A stretch of DNA of 64,000 bases from an uncultured Poribacteria bacterium (GCA_958296125.1 OY282444.1:1178001-1242000); one strand, 5' to 3'. Shown: positions 37,670 to 47,574, counted from the first letter of the stretch. The notes: generated from the letters alone by a model not told the origin. Translations and numbers: made by a program.

Positions 37670-39790
37670 ATGATTCGACGAATAAAGGATAACTGTCAAA
37701 TTGGGTTACACCTCCGCTTTATATTCTATTTTACTATCACCGCTTTCCCGCTGTTTGCACAAACGTCATCTAACCTGCGTGGTTTTACCCCTGCGAGCTC
37801 AATTGCACAAAAAAAATACGAAGCCGCGTTTAAGGCACTCACCTCTCCCGAAATATGTCGGCAGGAGTTGCGACGTTTAACAGAAGAACCACACCTTGCC
37901 GGGACCGAGAACAGTCATAAGATCGCTCAATATCTCTACAACAAGTATCGGGAATACGGATTGGACGCACAGATCTATGAATATGAGGTCTATCTGCCTT
38001 ACCCAATCGAAGTTCGTGTCGAGATGATTGCGCCGACGCACTATCTAGCGATTGGAAAAGAGGAAAACTGGGAGTGGGATAAGGATTCTTACGAAACGAA
38101 CATCGCAGCAGGCTATAGCGCTTACTCGCCAGACGGTGATGTGACCGCAGATCTGGTCTATGTCAACAGAGGGTTGCCCGATGATTATCAGAAATTAGCG
38201 GAGATGGGGATTTCTGTCAAGGGCAAACTCGCTATCGCCAGGTATGGCGGTAGCTATCGAGGGGTCAAAGCGAAAGTTGCAGGGGAACAGGGTGCCATCG
38301 GCTTGATTATCTATTCGGATCCGGCAGACGATGGATATATGAGGGGCGATGTTTACCCACGCGGGCCTTGGCGGTCACCAGACGCGATTCAACGAGGGAC
38401 TGTCAAATATATTTTCCAGCACGCCGGCGACCCGTTGACACCGGGGTGGGCATCGACAAAGGGCGCACATCGTATTCCCATTGCAGAGGCGACAGATCTC
38501 CCTCAAATTCCCGTTGCACCGTTGGCTTACCGAGATGCAGAGCCGTTGCTCAGGGCACTGGCGGGCCCAAATGTTCCGGAAGCATGGCAGGGCGGATTAC
38601 CTTTCGCATACCACATTGGCCCGGGCCCCGCGAAAGTTCACCTCAAAGTCCGTAGTGAGCATAAGAATCGCCCCATTCACAATGTCATCGCCAAGCTAGA
38701 GGGGGTGGAAAACCCCGACCAGTGGGTGATACTTGGCAACCACCATGATGCTTGGGTTTACGGTGCTGCGGACCCAAGTAGCGGCACCGCTAGTCTATTG
38801 GAGGTTGCGCGTTGTCTCGGACAACTTGCACAGGAGGGGCATCGCCCCCAACGCACTATCGTCTTTGCAAGCTGGGACGCGGAGGAATTCGGGATCCTTG
38901 GTTCAACCGAGTGGGTTGAAGATTTGAAAGCTGAACTTCAGCAGAAGGCGATTGCGTACTTGAATGTCGATATTGCGACAACGGGGCAGCAGTTTTATGC
39001 GAGTGCTGTGCCCTCACTCAAGCCATTGGTGAAGGAGGTTACGCAAGCCGTTATGGACCCACAGACCCATCAAACAGTTTATGAGAGATGGCGACAGCAT
39101 CAGGAGAAACAGGTTCCATGGGTTGGCAATCTCGGTAGTGGTTCCGACCATTCCCCCTTTATTGGACATCTTGGAATTCCTTCCATCAGCATGGGATTTT
39201 ATGGGCCCTATGGTGTCTATCACGCAATGCAGGATAACTTCTACTGGATGGAGCATTTCGGGGATCCAACGTTTCGGTATCACATAGCGATGACACAAAT
39301 CTGGGGGATTCTAGCGTTGCGCTTTGCGGATGCGGATATTCTGCCATTTGATTATGCAGCATACGCAGAAGAACTCCTTAGTCATCTAAAAGCACTGCAA
39401 AACGAAAATAAACATAGCACCATTACAAAGGACAGACCGGAACGACTCCGGGCACTACTCAGGAAGTGGGAAAAAACAGCGGATGCTTTTCACCGCAATC
39501 TCACCACTCGGCTCGAAAGTGGAGAGTTCGTCGAAGTCGAAACGATTAATCGCAATTTACAAGGCTTAGAACAAATATTAATCTCCGAATCGGGATTGCC
39601 GCTACGTCCATGGTTTAAGCATCTGGTCTACGCGCCCGGGCTTCACAATGGATATGCCGCAGCTGTTTTCCCGGGAATCCAAGATGCGCTAGAAATGAAC
39701 GATGAGGCAGAAGTGTCGATTCAGGTAGATCGGTTGGCAGAGGCGTTTCAACGGATGATTGAGGCACTTGAGCAGATTATGCTGAAGTAG
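37670..39790 (+). CDS. Secreted M28 family peptidase, glutamate carboxypeptidase II-like
   Basis: 706 residues, full length for this family. A signal peptide (FIFYFTITAFPLFA, cut near residue 33) is followed by the peptidase domain, a PA insert (KGKLAIARYGGSYRGVKAKVAGEQGAIGLIIYSD) and the dimerisation domain. Zinc ligands and the catalytic glutamate are in GNHHDAW, ADPSSGT, DAEEFG, NVDIAT and SDHSPF. It would cut C-terminal acidic or other residues from short peptides outside the cytoplasm. It overlaps no neighbour and has a candidate promoter about 80 bases upstream. Confidence 0.94.
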   Translation: MIRRIKDNCQIGLHLRFIFYFTITAFPLFAQTSSNLRGFTPASSIAQKKYEAAFKALTSPEICRQELRRLTEEPHLAGTENSHKIAQYLYNKYREYGLDAQIYEYEVYLPYPIEVRVEMIAPTHYLAIGKEENWEWDKDSYETNIAAGYSAYSPDGDVTADLVYVNRGLPDDYQKLAEMGISVKGKLAIARYGGSYRGVKAKVAGEQGAIGLIIYSDPADDGYMRGDVYPRGPWRSPDAIQRGTVKYIFQHAGDPLTPGWASTKGAHRIPIAEATDLPQIPVAPLAYRDAEPLLRALAGPNVPEAWQGGLPFAYHIGPGPAKVHLKVRSEHKNRPIHNVIAKLEGVENPDQWVILGNHHDAWVYGAADPSSGTASLLEVARCLGQLAQEGHRPQRTIVFASWDAEEFGILGSTEWVEDLKAELQQKAIAYLNVDIATTGQQFYASAVPSLKPLVKEVTQAVMDPQTHQTVYERWRQHQEKQVPWVGNLGSGSDHSPFIGHLGIPSISMGFYGPYGVYHAMQDNFYWMEHFGDPTFRYHIAMTQIWGILALRFADADILPFDYAAYAEELLSHLKALQNENKHSTITKDRPERLRALLRKWEKTADAFHRNLTTRLESGEFVEVETINRNLQGLEQILISESGLPLRPWFKHLVYAPGLHNGYAAAVFPGIQDALEMNDEAEVSIQVDRLAEAFQRMIEALEQIMLK

Positions 39791-40006
39791 GTGATAACTT
39801 GTGATTTGCAAGTGGGGCGCAATCTTCCATATCTCCAAGACAGCGGAGAAAGAGGACTTTCCCAATTCCCAAGCCGCGCAATGATTCTTCCACTCCCCCT
39901 GCGTGGTGTCAAAATCATCTGCCGTAAGGTCTACCGCTATATTGTGGACATAACGTTCAAAGGTATAGCCGTGCGATTGGAAAAGTGCTTCTATTTCTGC
40001 CAACAT
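39791..40006 (-). CDS. Possible small protein of unknown function (weak)
   Basis: A minus-strand frame starts at ATG 40006, with GGGAG four bases upstream, and encodes about 70 residues before entering the end of the peptidase gene, where it continues to 39689. The product (MLAEIEALFQSHGYTFERY...) shows no family I recognise. It may be a real small convergent gene, a fragment, or chance. Confidence 0.3.
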
Positions 40007-40081
40007 CGTGCTCCCAAATCTTAACTTTGGTTATTTCTATCTTCAAGGTCTTATAAAACCGTTAGAAAGGAGTCAATATCT

Positions 40082-41719
40082 ATGAGCGTTTCATTCAACG
40101 ATGCTCCGGTCCTGCTCACCGATGAGCAGATGCGTCAATTCGTTGTCAACGGCTATGTCATGGTGGAGCCATCCGTTCCCGATGGGCTACATGAAACCAT
40201 CCGCCGAAAACTTACAACCGTTTTGGAGGCGGGTAGCAATCCGGGGAACAATGTGCTGCCACGGGTGCCGGAGATGCGGCACATCGTCAACAGCCCTGAA
40301 GTGCGTGGGGCATTGATTAGTGTGTTGGGTGAGGGGTATATCGAACATCCGCACCGTTACTGTCATCACTTGACACCGGTCACTCAACCAGATCCGGAAC
40401 CGGGGGTCAAGTTGGCTGCAAACTGCCACCAAGATTCATACACGCCCTTAGGCAGACCCCGGCAGCATTATTCGCGTTTCGCTAGGATTATGTACTATCC
40501 GCAGGATACGCCGATCGAACTGGGACCGACCCATGCCATCCCCGGCACACAATTCCATAAGAGCCTAACCAATGAAGACCGGGCACAAGCTATCCCAATG
40601 CCAGGAAAAGCAGGCACGGTGTCGCTGACGCATTTCGATATCGGCCATGCTGCAGGTGTCAACCTCCTCAATAAACCCCGCGATATGGTGAAGTTCATTT
40701 ATGTTCGGGCATCGGAGCCTACCGCCCCATCGTGGGATTGTCAAAGTCTCCAGTGGCGGAAACCGGCTGCTATCGAAACACCATACAATTTAGAACTGGT
40801 ATGGTCTCACATGTGGGATTGGCTGTGTGGGAAACGTGACCGCTATGACAGTTTCCGAAACAGTGGCGTTCAATCGACGCAGAGCCGTTTATCTCAATAC
40901 ATCGCCGATTTGGGGACGGATCGGGATTTAGCTGACCGTCTGAAAGCTATCTACGATCTGGCTGGGCTCAGGTCCGATGCCGCTGAAGCTATCCCCGCCC
41001 TGACCTCCATATTGGATAACGACCATCAGGCGGCGCGGGTGGCTGCAATTTATACGCTTGGCGCGATTGGAAAACCTGCCATCGCGCCGCTGATAGAAAG
41101 GTTGAAAACGGCGGGGCATCGAGAAGACGCGCATCCAGTCCCCGAACCTTGGAACGAAGGTGCCATCTCGATGGAGGACGCAGGGCACGCCTTGACTGCT
41201 ATTGGACCGGCGGCGGTTCCTGCCCTGACCGAAGTCCTTGCGTCACCGAGCGAATGGGTCCGCATTAACGCCAGCTTTGCCTTGGGGGAATTAGATTCCC
41301 ATGCAGCGAGTGCAGTATCAAGACTGACAGTGCTGTTAGGCGATGATTCGCATCGTGTTGTTCGCACAACAACGGATGCGCTAGGAAGCATCCGTCAGGG
41401 TGCCCCGACGTTTATCCCGCACATTAGCCGCTCCCTGCTGGAAGATCGGGCGGACTGGAATGAGGAGGAGCGTCGTGGATGGACCACTCAAGATCAGGTG
41501 CGGACCAACGCGGCGATGGCGTTTACACGATTGGGGAAAGATGCCGCGGGTGCCGAGGAGATTTTGCTCCACGCACTAGACGACCCGTGTGGACATGTGG
41601 GTGCTTTTGCCATGGATGCCTTGAGGCGCATCGATTCGCCAACTGCTAGGCAAGCAGTTATGGCGTACCTGGAAGCCCAGCGTTGGGACGAATCTATCAC
41701 GGCGGATAGGCAGTTCTAG
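40082..41719 (+). CDS. Phytanoyl-CoA dioxygenase (PhyH)-like protein fused to HEAT repeats
   Basis: 545 residues. Residues about 1-230 are a PhyH-type Fe(II)/2-oxoglutarate oxygenase: LTDEQMRQFVVNGYVMVEP, the iron ligands in NCHQDSY (HxD) and the distal histidine region SLTHFDIGHAAGVN. From about residue 280 at least four HEAT-like repeats follow (GLRSDAAEAIPALTSILDNDHQAARVAA, AVPALTEVLASPSEWVRINASFALGEL), a scaffold for binding protein or other partners. It ends with AQRWDESITADRQF. The substrate is unknown. Start has AGAAAGGAG upstream. Confidence 0.88.
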   Translation: MSVSFNDAPVLLTDEQMRQFVVNGYVMVEPSVPDGLHETIRRKLTTVLEAGSNPGNNVLPRVPEMRHIVNSPEVRGALISVLGEGYIEHPHRYCHHLTPVTQPDPEPGVKLAANCHQDSYTPLGRPRQHYSRFARIMYYPQDTPIELGPTHAIPGTQFHKSLTNEDRAQAIPMPGKAGTVSLTHFDIGHAAGVNLLNKPRDMVKFIYVRASEPTAPSWDCQSLQWRKPAAIETPYNLELVWSHMWDWLCGKRDRYDSFRNSGVQSTQSRLSQYIADLGTDRDLADRLKAIYDLAGLRSDAAEAIPALTSILDNDHQAARVAAIYTLGAIGKPAIAPLIERLKTAGHREDAHPVPEPWNEGAISMEDAGHALTAIGPAAVPALTEVLASPSEWVRINASFALGELDSHAASAVSRLTVLLGDDSHRVVRTTTDALGSIRQGAPTFIPHISRSLLEDRADWNEEERRGWTTQDQVRTNAAMAFTRLGKDAAGAEEILLHALDDPCGHVGAFAMDALRRIDSPTARQAVMAYLEAQRWDESITADRQF

Positions 41720-41870
41720 AGTGAAGTGGGTTGGTGCGCGGCAGAGGGGGTTATCCCCGAAAACGTGGTGAGGCGGATTATGTGACCGCGAATCTCACCA
41801 CTACCCAAGGCGGTGTCAAGATGGTAGATGCCACCATAGAGCGAAAATGCAGCCCACGCAGGTTTCGCGT

Positions 41871-43046
41871 TCAGCCGGAAAACGGCGCGATTGCTTTGCT
41901 CCGCAGATAATCGACGTTCATCTCAATCCCCAAACCGGGACGATTGGACAGATACAGATTTCCGTCCCTGACATCCAACGGATGGTCTATCAACACATCG
42001 TAGGCGTTGAGTTTGGCGCGGCTGGTTTCGAGCTTGTAGAAGTTCGGGACTGTCATCATTGTATGCGCTCCAGCTAGCACGTTGATGGGTCCGCTCGCAT
42101 CGTGTGGGGAGACCGGCACGTAGTAAGCCTCGGCCTGCGTCGAAATCTTCTTCAACTCTGAGATACCCCCCGCCCACGTCACGTCTGGCATAATATAGTC
42201 GGCGAGCTCGTTTTCAAGGATTGGCAAGAATTCATAGCGGGTATGGAGCCGCTCACCGACACAGATTGGCACGCTGACGTTCTGCCTGACCTGTTTCAAT
42301 GCGTTGTAGCTTTCGACCGGAACCGGCTCTTCAAACCAACCGATGTTGTAAGGTTCCAACCGTTTGGCGAGCCGAATCGCTGTCGCTACGTCAAATCGTC
42401 CGTGGCAGTCGATGAGAATTTGAATGTTGGGTCCAACTGCCTCTCGAATCGCAGCAATTATATTCGTGCCCTGTTCCTCTCCTGCGGCATCCATCTGCCC
42501 ACTCAAATAGCCGTTGGCTTCCTCCGGATGGTGAGGAAACGGGTCGGTCTTCAACGCGGTGTGACCGGTTTCTGCAATTGCCTTGCAATGTGCTGCAGCA
42601 CTCTCCGGATCTCTCCCACCCCCTGGGTGTGTGTAGAGGGAGATCGAGTCCCGAACGGGGCCGCCACCAATCAGTTCATAGATTGGTAACCCCAACTGCT
42701 TACCGCGAATATCCCACAACGCGATGTCAACCGCACTGACGATATTTGATGTGGCACCCCGTGTTCCCATGTACGTGAACGCTCGGAACACCTTGTTCCA
42801 TATCGTCTCAATGCGGGTTGCATCGTCGCCTTCGATCAGCATGCTGGTTTGTGCAAGCATGGCACAGACCGCTTTATTCGCAACTGAGGAGGTGCCGGTA
42901 ACCTCGCCCCATCCGGTGATGCCTTCGTCTGTTGAAATCTCGACAAAGACATACTCTCGTTCTCTTCCAGGGGTTTCACCGGCGGTATCTAGGTACGGTG
43001 CCTGTGATTTAACAAGCCACGGTGTAATACTGGTTATTTTCATCAT
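41871..43046 (-). CDS. Mandelate racemase/enolase-superfamily sugar-acid dehydratase
   Basis: 391 residues. Key segments: HTALKTDPFPHHPEEANG, ILIDCHGRFDVATAIRLAKRL, IGWFEEPVPVESYNALKQV, ICVGERLHTRYEF and YVPVSPHDASGPINV. They supply the metal ligands and a histidine of the acid-sugar dehydratase branch. It precedes nothing downstream but follows an HpcH-type aldolase (23-base gap) and a mannonate dehydratase-like gene on the same strand, consistent with a sugar-acid degradation unit. AGGAG precedes tandem ATGs (43046 and 43043), either of which may start. Confidence 0.9.
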   Translation of the reverse strand: MMKITSITPWLVKSQAPYLDTAGETPGREREYVFVEISTDEGITGWGEVTGTSSVANKAVCAMLAQTSMLIEGDDATRIETIWNKVFRAFTYMGTRGATSNIVSAVDIALWDIRGKQLGLPIYELIGGGPVRDSISLYTHPGGGRDPESAAAHCKAIAETGHTALKTDPFPHHPEEANGYLSGQMDAAGEEQGTNIIAAIREAVGPNIQILIDCHGRFDVATAIRLAKRLEPYNIGWFEEPVPVESYNALKQVRQNVSVPICVGERLHTRYEFLPILENELADYIMPDVTWAGGISELKKISTQAEAYYVPVSPHDASGPINVLAGAHTMMTVPNFYKLETSRAKLNAYDVLIDHPLDVRDGNLYLSNRPGLGIEMNVDYLRSKAIAPFSG

Positions 43047-43069
43047 TCGACTCCTGTTCTCTATTCGTG

Positions 43070-43822
43070 TTACTTCGCTTGTTCAGCACGGCTTATAAAC
43101 TCGGCAGCACCGGAAGCGATCCAGGCACCAACACTGGTGAATAGGAAGCGGACTCCCGCCGCAGCGTACTTCGCAACATTGTCATTATTGGCGAGTGAAC
43201 CAGCGACACGCCCTGCCGCTTGGATGCGGGCTAATGTGTCATCGATTGTGCGCTGCACATCGGGGTGCTGAAGGTTACCGATGTGCCCCATTGAGGTCGC
43301 CAGATCCGATGGCGCGACGAAAAACACATCAATATGGTCTACCGTCAAGATCTCGTCGAGATTTCTGACAGCGACGATATCTTCAATCAGGATGATGAGC
43401 AGCGTCTCATCGTTGGCAACTTGAAGGTAATCGGGAACGCCAAATCCTTGACGACTGGTATACATACCTCGGTAGCCGATAGGTGCGAACTTGCCGCCAT
43501 CGACTAGGTTCTGTGCCTCTTCCTTCGTGTTGACGTGCGGGACGACAATGCCTTGAGCCCCTCGATCGAGGGTGCGATAAATTAGCCCCTGATCATTCTG
43601 GTTGATGCGGACCACAGAGGTCATTCCCCAGATATCGCAGGCACGGGTGAGGTTACCGAGTTCGGCAGCATCCACGGGCCCGTGTTCGCCTTCCAGCCAA
43701 ACGCCATCGAAGCCGGCGGGCCCAAAGGCATCAATATCGTCCGGGTGTGTCATGCCGCCAGCCACATAGACGGTGCCACCTTCAGCCAATTTGTGCCTAA
43801 TTCTATTGGGTCTAAGTTTCAT
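43070..43822 (-). CDS. HpcH/HpaI family aldolase
   Basis: 250 residues. The family pattern is clear: VWLEGEHGPVD with the catalytic histidine, VVRINQND with the substrate-binding arginine, IEDIVAVRNLDEI with a metal glutamate and APSDLATSMG with a metal aspartate. These class II aldolases split 2-keto-3-deoxy acids into pyruvate and an aldehyde. Placed between two dehydratase-like genes, it is the logical next step after 2-keto-3-deoxy acid formation. Start has AAGGAG. Confidence 0.92.
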   Translation of the reverse strand: MKLRPNRIRHKLAEGGTVYVAGGMTHPDDIDAFGPAGFDGVWLEGEHGPVDAAELGNLTRACDIWGMTSVVRINQNDQGLIYRTLDRGAQGIVVPHVNTKEEAQNLVDGGKFAPIGYRGMYTSRQGFGVPDYLQVANDETLLIILIEDIVAVRNLDEILTVDHIDVFFVAPSDLATSMGHIGNLQHPDVQRTIDDTLARIQAAGRVAGSLANNDNVAKYAAAGVRFLFTSVGAWIASGAAEFISRAEQAK

Positions 43823-43993
43823 ATTTGATTCTCCTTGTTATTTGTCGATTGACATGGTACTCGTGGAGTAAATGTCTGAATCAGGACTAACAGGATTATT
43901 GTCTGAAAATCGAGGGGGTGTGGCGATGCGCTGCACCGCCAGGACTTCCAGTGCTGGGGACATGGCTCAGGAAAAGTTCCTTCGCAGCATACT

Positions 43994-44938
43994 CTAAATC
44001 ACTGAAAGCGCAGCAAACAACGCTTTGATGTACCCAACCGAATATGCCAATCCACCGTCCCCTTCCATGCGGGGGATGTGGTCAGGGTTTAAGCAACCGT
44101 CAAATCCGACCCGATGCAGTTCAAGGATGATTTTGAACATATTCATATCGCCATCGTCTAAGAGGACTTCCTCAAAGGCACCGGCTGTCGCAAGACTGCC
44201 TCTGACGTTGCGTAGGTGAACCATAAAAATCTTACCTTTACGACCGTAGTTGTTGATCTCGTCGAGAACAAGCGGGGTGCTGCCCGCCTCGCCTCTGGTG
44301 CCGCAGCAGTAAAGGTATCCCACATTTCTGCTGGGAAAGGCATCAATCACGCGATGGAATCCCAGACTTCCCAAAGGCGTATCGGGGTTGGGGGTATCAG
44401 AGGGATGCATGGCGAGTTTTATATCATATTCTTCGGCAATGGGAACAAGATGCCCGTAGACCTCACAGAAGCGTTTCCACCATTCTTCGAGTGCCTCAAA
44501 GTTTGGCGTTTCGGGAGGATTCTCCGTCAACCCACGGCTTTCTCCGCGCGATAAATAGCCGCCGCGATGCTCGGAATTGTAGCGGGTCATTATTTCATTA
44601 AAGGTATCTCCCCAGAATCGCTGCCTTGCGATGGGGACACCTGCCTCTGCGAAAACCTTCAAGGCATTACAGGAGTTTTCCAGTTCTTTTTCTGCCCCCG
44701 ATAGCCCTTTCATGAACGTTTCGGTGATGTCGGGCAGGGTCACGCGGTTGATATCGAGTCCCCAAGAACGGATTCGCTTTCTGATTTTGATGACTTCATC
44801 CAGATCGGGATAGCCCTGTTCCTCGACACCGGGGAAAGCCTGGCCCCCACCAAAATCAATGCAATCTGCGCCTAACTGCGTAACCTGTTTCAGATGACTG
44901 TCCGAGAGCCCTCCGTCCCAGACGGATATTTTCATCAT
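43994..44938 (-). CDS. Mannonate dehydratase (UxuA)-like TIM-barrel protein
   Basis: 314 residues. HLRNVRGSLATAGAFEEVLLDDGDMNMFKII and HPSDTPNPDTPLGSLGF closely resemble the UxuA family of Mn/Fe-dependent mannonate dehydratases (D-mannonate to 2-keto-3-deoxygluconate). The C-terminal CLNPDHIPRMEGDGG...YSVGYIKAL also fits. It is shorter than E. coli UxuA (about 394), as in many marine homologues. First gene of the three-gene minus-strand unit, 171 bases before the aldolase. GGAGG precedes the ATG. Confidence 0.85.
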   Translation of the reverse strand: MMKISVWDGGLSDSHLKQVTQLGADCIDFGGGQAFPGVEEQGYPDLDEVIKIRKRIRSWGLDINRVTLPDITETFMKGLSGAEKELENSCNALKVFAEAGVPIARQRFWGDTFNEIMTRYNSEHRGGYLSRGESRGLTENPPETPNFEALEEWWKRFCEVYGHLVPIAEEYDIKLAMHPSDTPNPDTPLGSLGFHRVIDAFPSRNVGYLYCCGTRGEAGSTPLVLDEINNYGRKGKIFMVHLRNVRGSLATAGAFEEVLLDDGDMNMFKIILELHRVGFDGCLNPDHIPRMEGDGGLAYSVGYIKALFAALSVI

Positions 44939-45225
44939 CGTTTTGCCTCCAATTTATGGAACGTAATGCGTAAAATATAATTTGTTCGCACGGTGCGAGC
45001 AATGCTATTTTAGAGCAGAATGGAAAATTTTGAAAGAAAAAAGTATGGGAGATTTCCAATTGTTCCGGTATACGATCCCCGAATACCGTATAGATTTGCC
45101 CAGTTCGTTGTGATATAATAGCGCAGGTTTCTAATTGAACTGCGAACTCTAAATATATTGTTCCGCTGAGATTTTGAGTGGCAACTTAGGTTATAATATA
45201 CCTACAACTTGAGGAACATGATAGA

Positions 45226-45825
45226 TTGTATGGGCAAATTATGAAAGTCAAAGGACAGATCCAGCGAGACGATAACCCTCATAGTTACTGTCCCGAATGC
45301 TGGAGTGAAGGCATCCAACCTTATACGACTGAAGGCAGGGAATACTACCGATGCGAACGGTGCGGGTATAATGACAGCCGCTTCATCATGTTCTACCCGC
45401 AGATGCGTTACCTCATGTTACCCGACAGTGAATTGCTGCATTATTCCGTCGGCGCAGTCATCGAATGGGAGGGAAAGGTTCTCCTATTCCATCGAAGATT
45501 ATTCCCGTTTCGTTACACAATCGTTGCCGGACATTGGGACTTGGACGATGACACACCGGAGACCGCCGTTGCTCGCGAGATAGCGGAAGAAGCGGGAATT
45601 GAGATCCGCCCCGAAAAACCGGTGTTTGTGGAAACGCTGAAAGAGCCGTGTCGTCGCGGTGCGGATTTCCACGAATGGCGATTATACCGGGCGACAGCAG
45701 ATCGAAATACAGCGACGCTATCCGACGAAGCGGATATCATTGGGTGGTACGCCCCCGATGAGATAAAGGGACTGGATTTGACCATTCCGACTGAACACTT
45801 CCTAAAGAAGCTAAAGATTGTCTGA
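45226..45825 (+). CDS. Nudix hydrolase with N-terminal zinc ribbon
   Basis: 199 residues if TTG 45226 is the start (GAGGAA at about 10 bases); ATG 45241 is an alternative. The first 50 residues have CPECW...CERCG, a four-cysteine zinc ribbon. The Nudix box follows as GHWDLDDDTPETAVAREIAEEAGIEI, close to the GX5EX7REUXEEXGU consensus but with aspartate in place of the first glutamate. It probably hydrolyses a nucleoside diphosphate derivative; zinc-ribbon Nudix proteins include NudC-like enzymes. It is divergent from the UxuA-like gene. Confidence 0.82.
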   Translation: MYGQIMKVKGQIQRDDNPHSYCPECWSEGIQPYTTEGREYYRCERCGYNDSRFIMFYPQMRYLMLPDSELLHYSVGAVIEWEGKVLLFHRRLFPFRYTIVAGHWDLDDDTPETAVAREIAEEAGIEIRPEKPVFVETLKEPCRRGADFHEWRLYRATADRNTATLSDEADIIGWYAPDEIKGLDLTIPTEHFLKKLKIV

Positions 45826-45838
45826 AGGGATGCGTCTG

Positions 45839-46561
45839 TTATAGTTCACCGATACAGAATACAGTGTTCTTGGCTTCCAAACTCCGAATTTCGGAATAGT
45901 GGTATACATGGGCAACTTCCACGCCGTCTTCGATGATTGCAGTCGGCCGTTCGATAACGAAGTCGGCGAAGTGAGGGGTATTGAAAGCGACGTAAGCGAG
46001 GCTGAACGCCTCAATCTGCCGATCGTGGTGCTTTGACAGGTCTGGAAATAGGACAATCCCTGTATCGACTTGATAAATATCCGCGTTTTCATCGATGTTC
46101 ATTGTTTTAACAGGACACTCGATAATTGCCCGCTTATTTGTATTAGGCTCCCATATTTCTGTGTGCGTCACGATGGGCAGGCATTTTCGCGTCGCCTCAA
46201 AAATGGCTGCGTTGCTATCAAGGACTTGGACCGGCGCTGCCTCTCGAACTTCAAAGAGCGGACCTCCCCAATAATCCTTCGCCGGTCTGTAATCAACGTA
46301 ATTATCGTTGCGGTAGGCGTGCCTTCTGAATACCGCGGTGTGTTCTTCACCAAAAACGGGGAGGAAATCGTAGTTTGGATTGACAAAGAGATCTTTCTCC
46401 GCAAAAGTGTGTTCACTCTTACACGAACCACACTGGTAATAATCACTGAAACTTCCATCCGTATCGTCTATCAAACGGCATCGGGATTCGACCCAAAAGC
46501 GGGGCGCATTCCTATTGCCGACAGAATTGATAAAAGAGAGTCCATAATCAAGGCAATTCAT
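45839..46561 (-). CDS. Hypothetical protein
   Basis: 240 residues, ATG 46561 with AAAGGAAA upstream. No family is recognised. A YQCGSCKSEH segment near residue 42 has one CxxC pair, and the rest is soluble mixed alpha/beta without membrane segments or signal peptide. It converges on the Nudix gene with a 13-base gap. The clear ribosome site and a frame open over its whole length support a real gene. Confidence 0.65.
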   Translation of the reverse strand: MNCLDYGLSFINSVGNRNAPRFWVESRCRLIDDTDGSFSDYYQCGSCKSEHTFAEKDLFVNPNYDFLPVFGEEHTAVFRRHAYRNDNYVDYRPAKDYWGGPLFEVREAAPVQVLDSNAAIFEATRKCLPIVTHTEIWEPNTNKRAIIECPVKTMNIDENADIYQVDTGIVLFPDLSKHHDRQIEAFSLAYVAFNTPHFADFVIERPTAIIEDGVEVAHVYHYSEIRSLEAKNTVFCIGEL

Positions 46562-46599
46562 TGTTATTTCCTTTCGGTGTGGTATGCGATTCGTTAAAC

Positions 46600-47148
46600 T
46601 CGTTCGGCTCCTGTAAAAACTGAGTGTAATGGTTGACTAAAATATGTTACCCTGTTAGGTATGGATTTCCCAATAGTCAATCTAATCTTAAAAAAATGGG
46701 GGTCAATGAAATACGCTAGCAGTTGATAGGCGATCTTCATGACAATTTCGCGCCCCCCGAATGGAATCTCCACCTGTTTGTCCCGCCGCAACAAGGGATG
46801 CTTCCCCAGTATGGCGACCAAGTCAAAGCCAGTGCTTTATCCCAATAATGGATTTGCACTCCCACGGATAGCAACAGGGGCCGACACCGTGATTATTAAC
46901 ATCGTTGATGCAGTTGGGATATAAAGATATGTTCTCACTGAACTAACTATCACAGTGTAACACCTTTAATGCAAAAATTCCGTGCTTTCACCTCCATTTT
47001 TCCTCGCCTTTTTTACCATGTTTATTTGCATTCCTTCCCTAAACCCTCCTGAGCCTATTGAACACGCTTAAGCTGCTAAAAAAGATAAAAGCGACCCCGT
47101 TGAGCCCCAGTATATTAACACTGTTAAGTTATTTACCCATGTTAATAT
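46600..47148. other. Intergenic region without a supported gene; palindromic site near its right end
   Basis: Two overlapping short frames exist on opposite strands around 46594-46924, without motif or ribosome site. One (minus) is interrupted by a stop but reads plausibly on both sides, so a decayed gene cannot be excluded. TTAACA-C-TGTTAA (47115-47127) is a perfect inverted repeat 22 bases before the next start and could be an operator. Confidence 0.45.
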
Positions 47149-47454
47149 ATGAAAAACCCTGAAAGGAAAATAAAAGTGAAAAAGCGAAATCCATCCTACA
47201 AACACTTTCTTTCCGCAAAACCGAGCTCAGCAACCAACCGCGCAAAGCATTATCGACGGATTCTCATCTCCACACTGATTCTCGGAGTCTTTCTATCGGG
47301 GTGTTCAGGTTTGCTTGGCAAAAACCTGGTTGCTGTTGCACACTTTCTTAACATTAGCCCCTCATTTTATCCCTATGATATTCACCTGTCAATCAAAACA
47401 TCTTGCTTTTCCGGAGCATTCTGTTTATTATTAGGACAGAGACAGAAAGGGTGA
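47149..47454 (+). CDS. Small putative lipoprotein
   Basis: 101 residues. A basic N-terminus and a hydrophobic stretch ILISTLILGVFLSGC with a standard LSGC lipobox (cysteine near residue 52) indicate export and lipidation. The mature part would be only about 50 residues with no recognised motif, so it may be a truncated lipoprotein. The start could be ATG 47149 or the later GTG after AAAGGAAAATAAAA. A palindrome lies just upstream. Confidence 0.5.
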   Translation: MKNPERKIKVKKRNPSYKHFLSAKPSSATNRAKHYRRILISTLILGVFLSGCSGLLGKNLVAVAHFLNISPSFYPYDIHLSIKTSCFSGAFCLLLGQRQKG

Positions 47455-47574
47455 GCTTATGATTCATAAACAGATTGGGGCAGCCCTCATCGCAATTTTT
47501 GAATTGCGGACATCGTTGGTTCATGTTCGGTTCTGATTGCCGAGATTGGAGAGGAGCACCGCAATACAGGCGCA

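Noticed and set aside
46070-46597. 175-codon plus-strand frame opposite the hypothetical gene at 45839
   Set aside because: The minus-strand frame has a good ribosome site and more protein-like composition.
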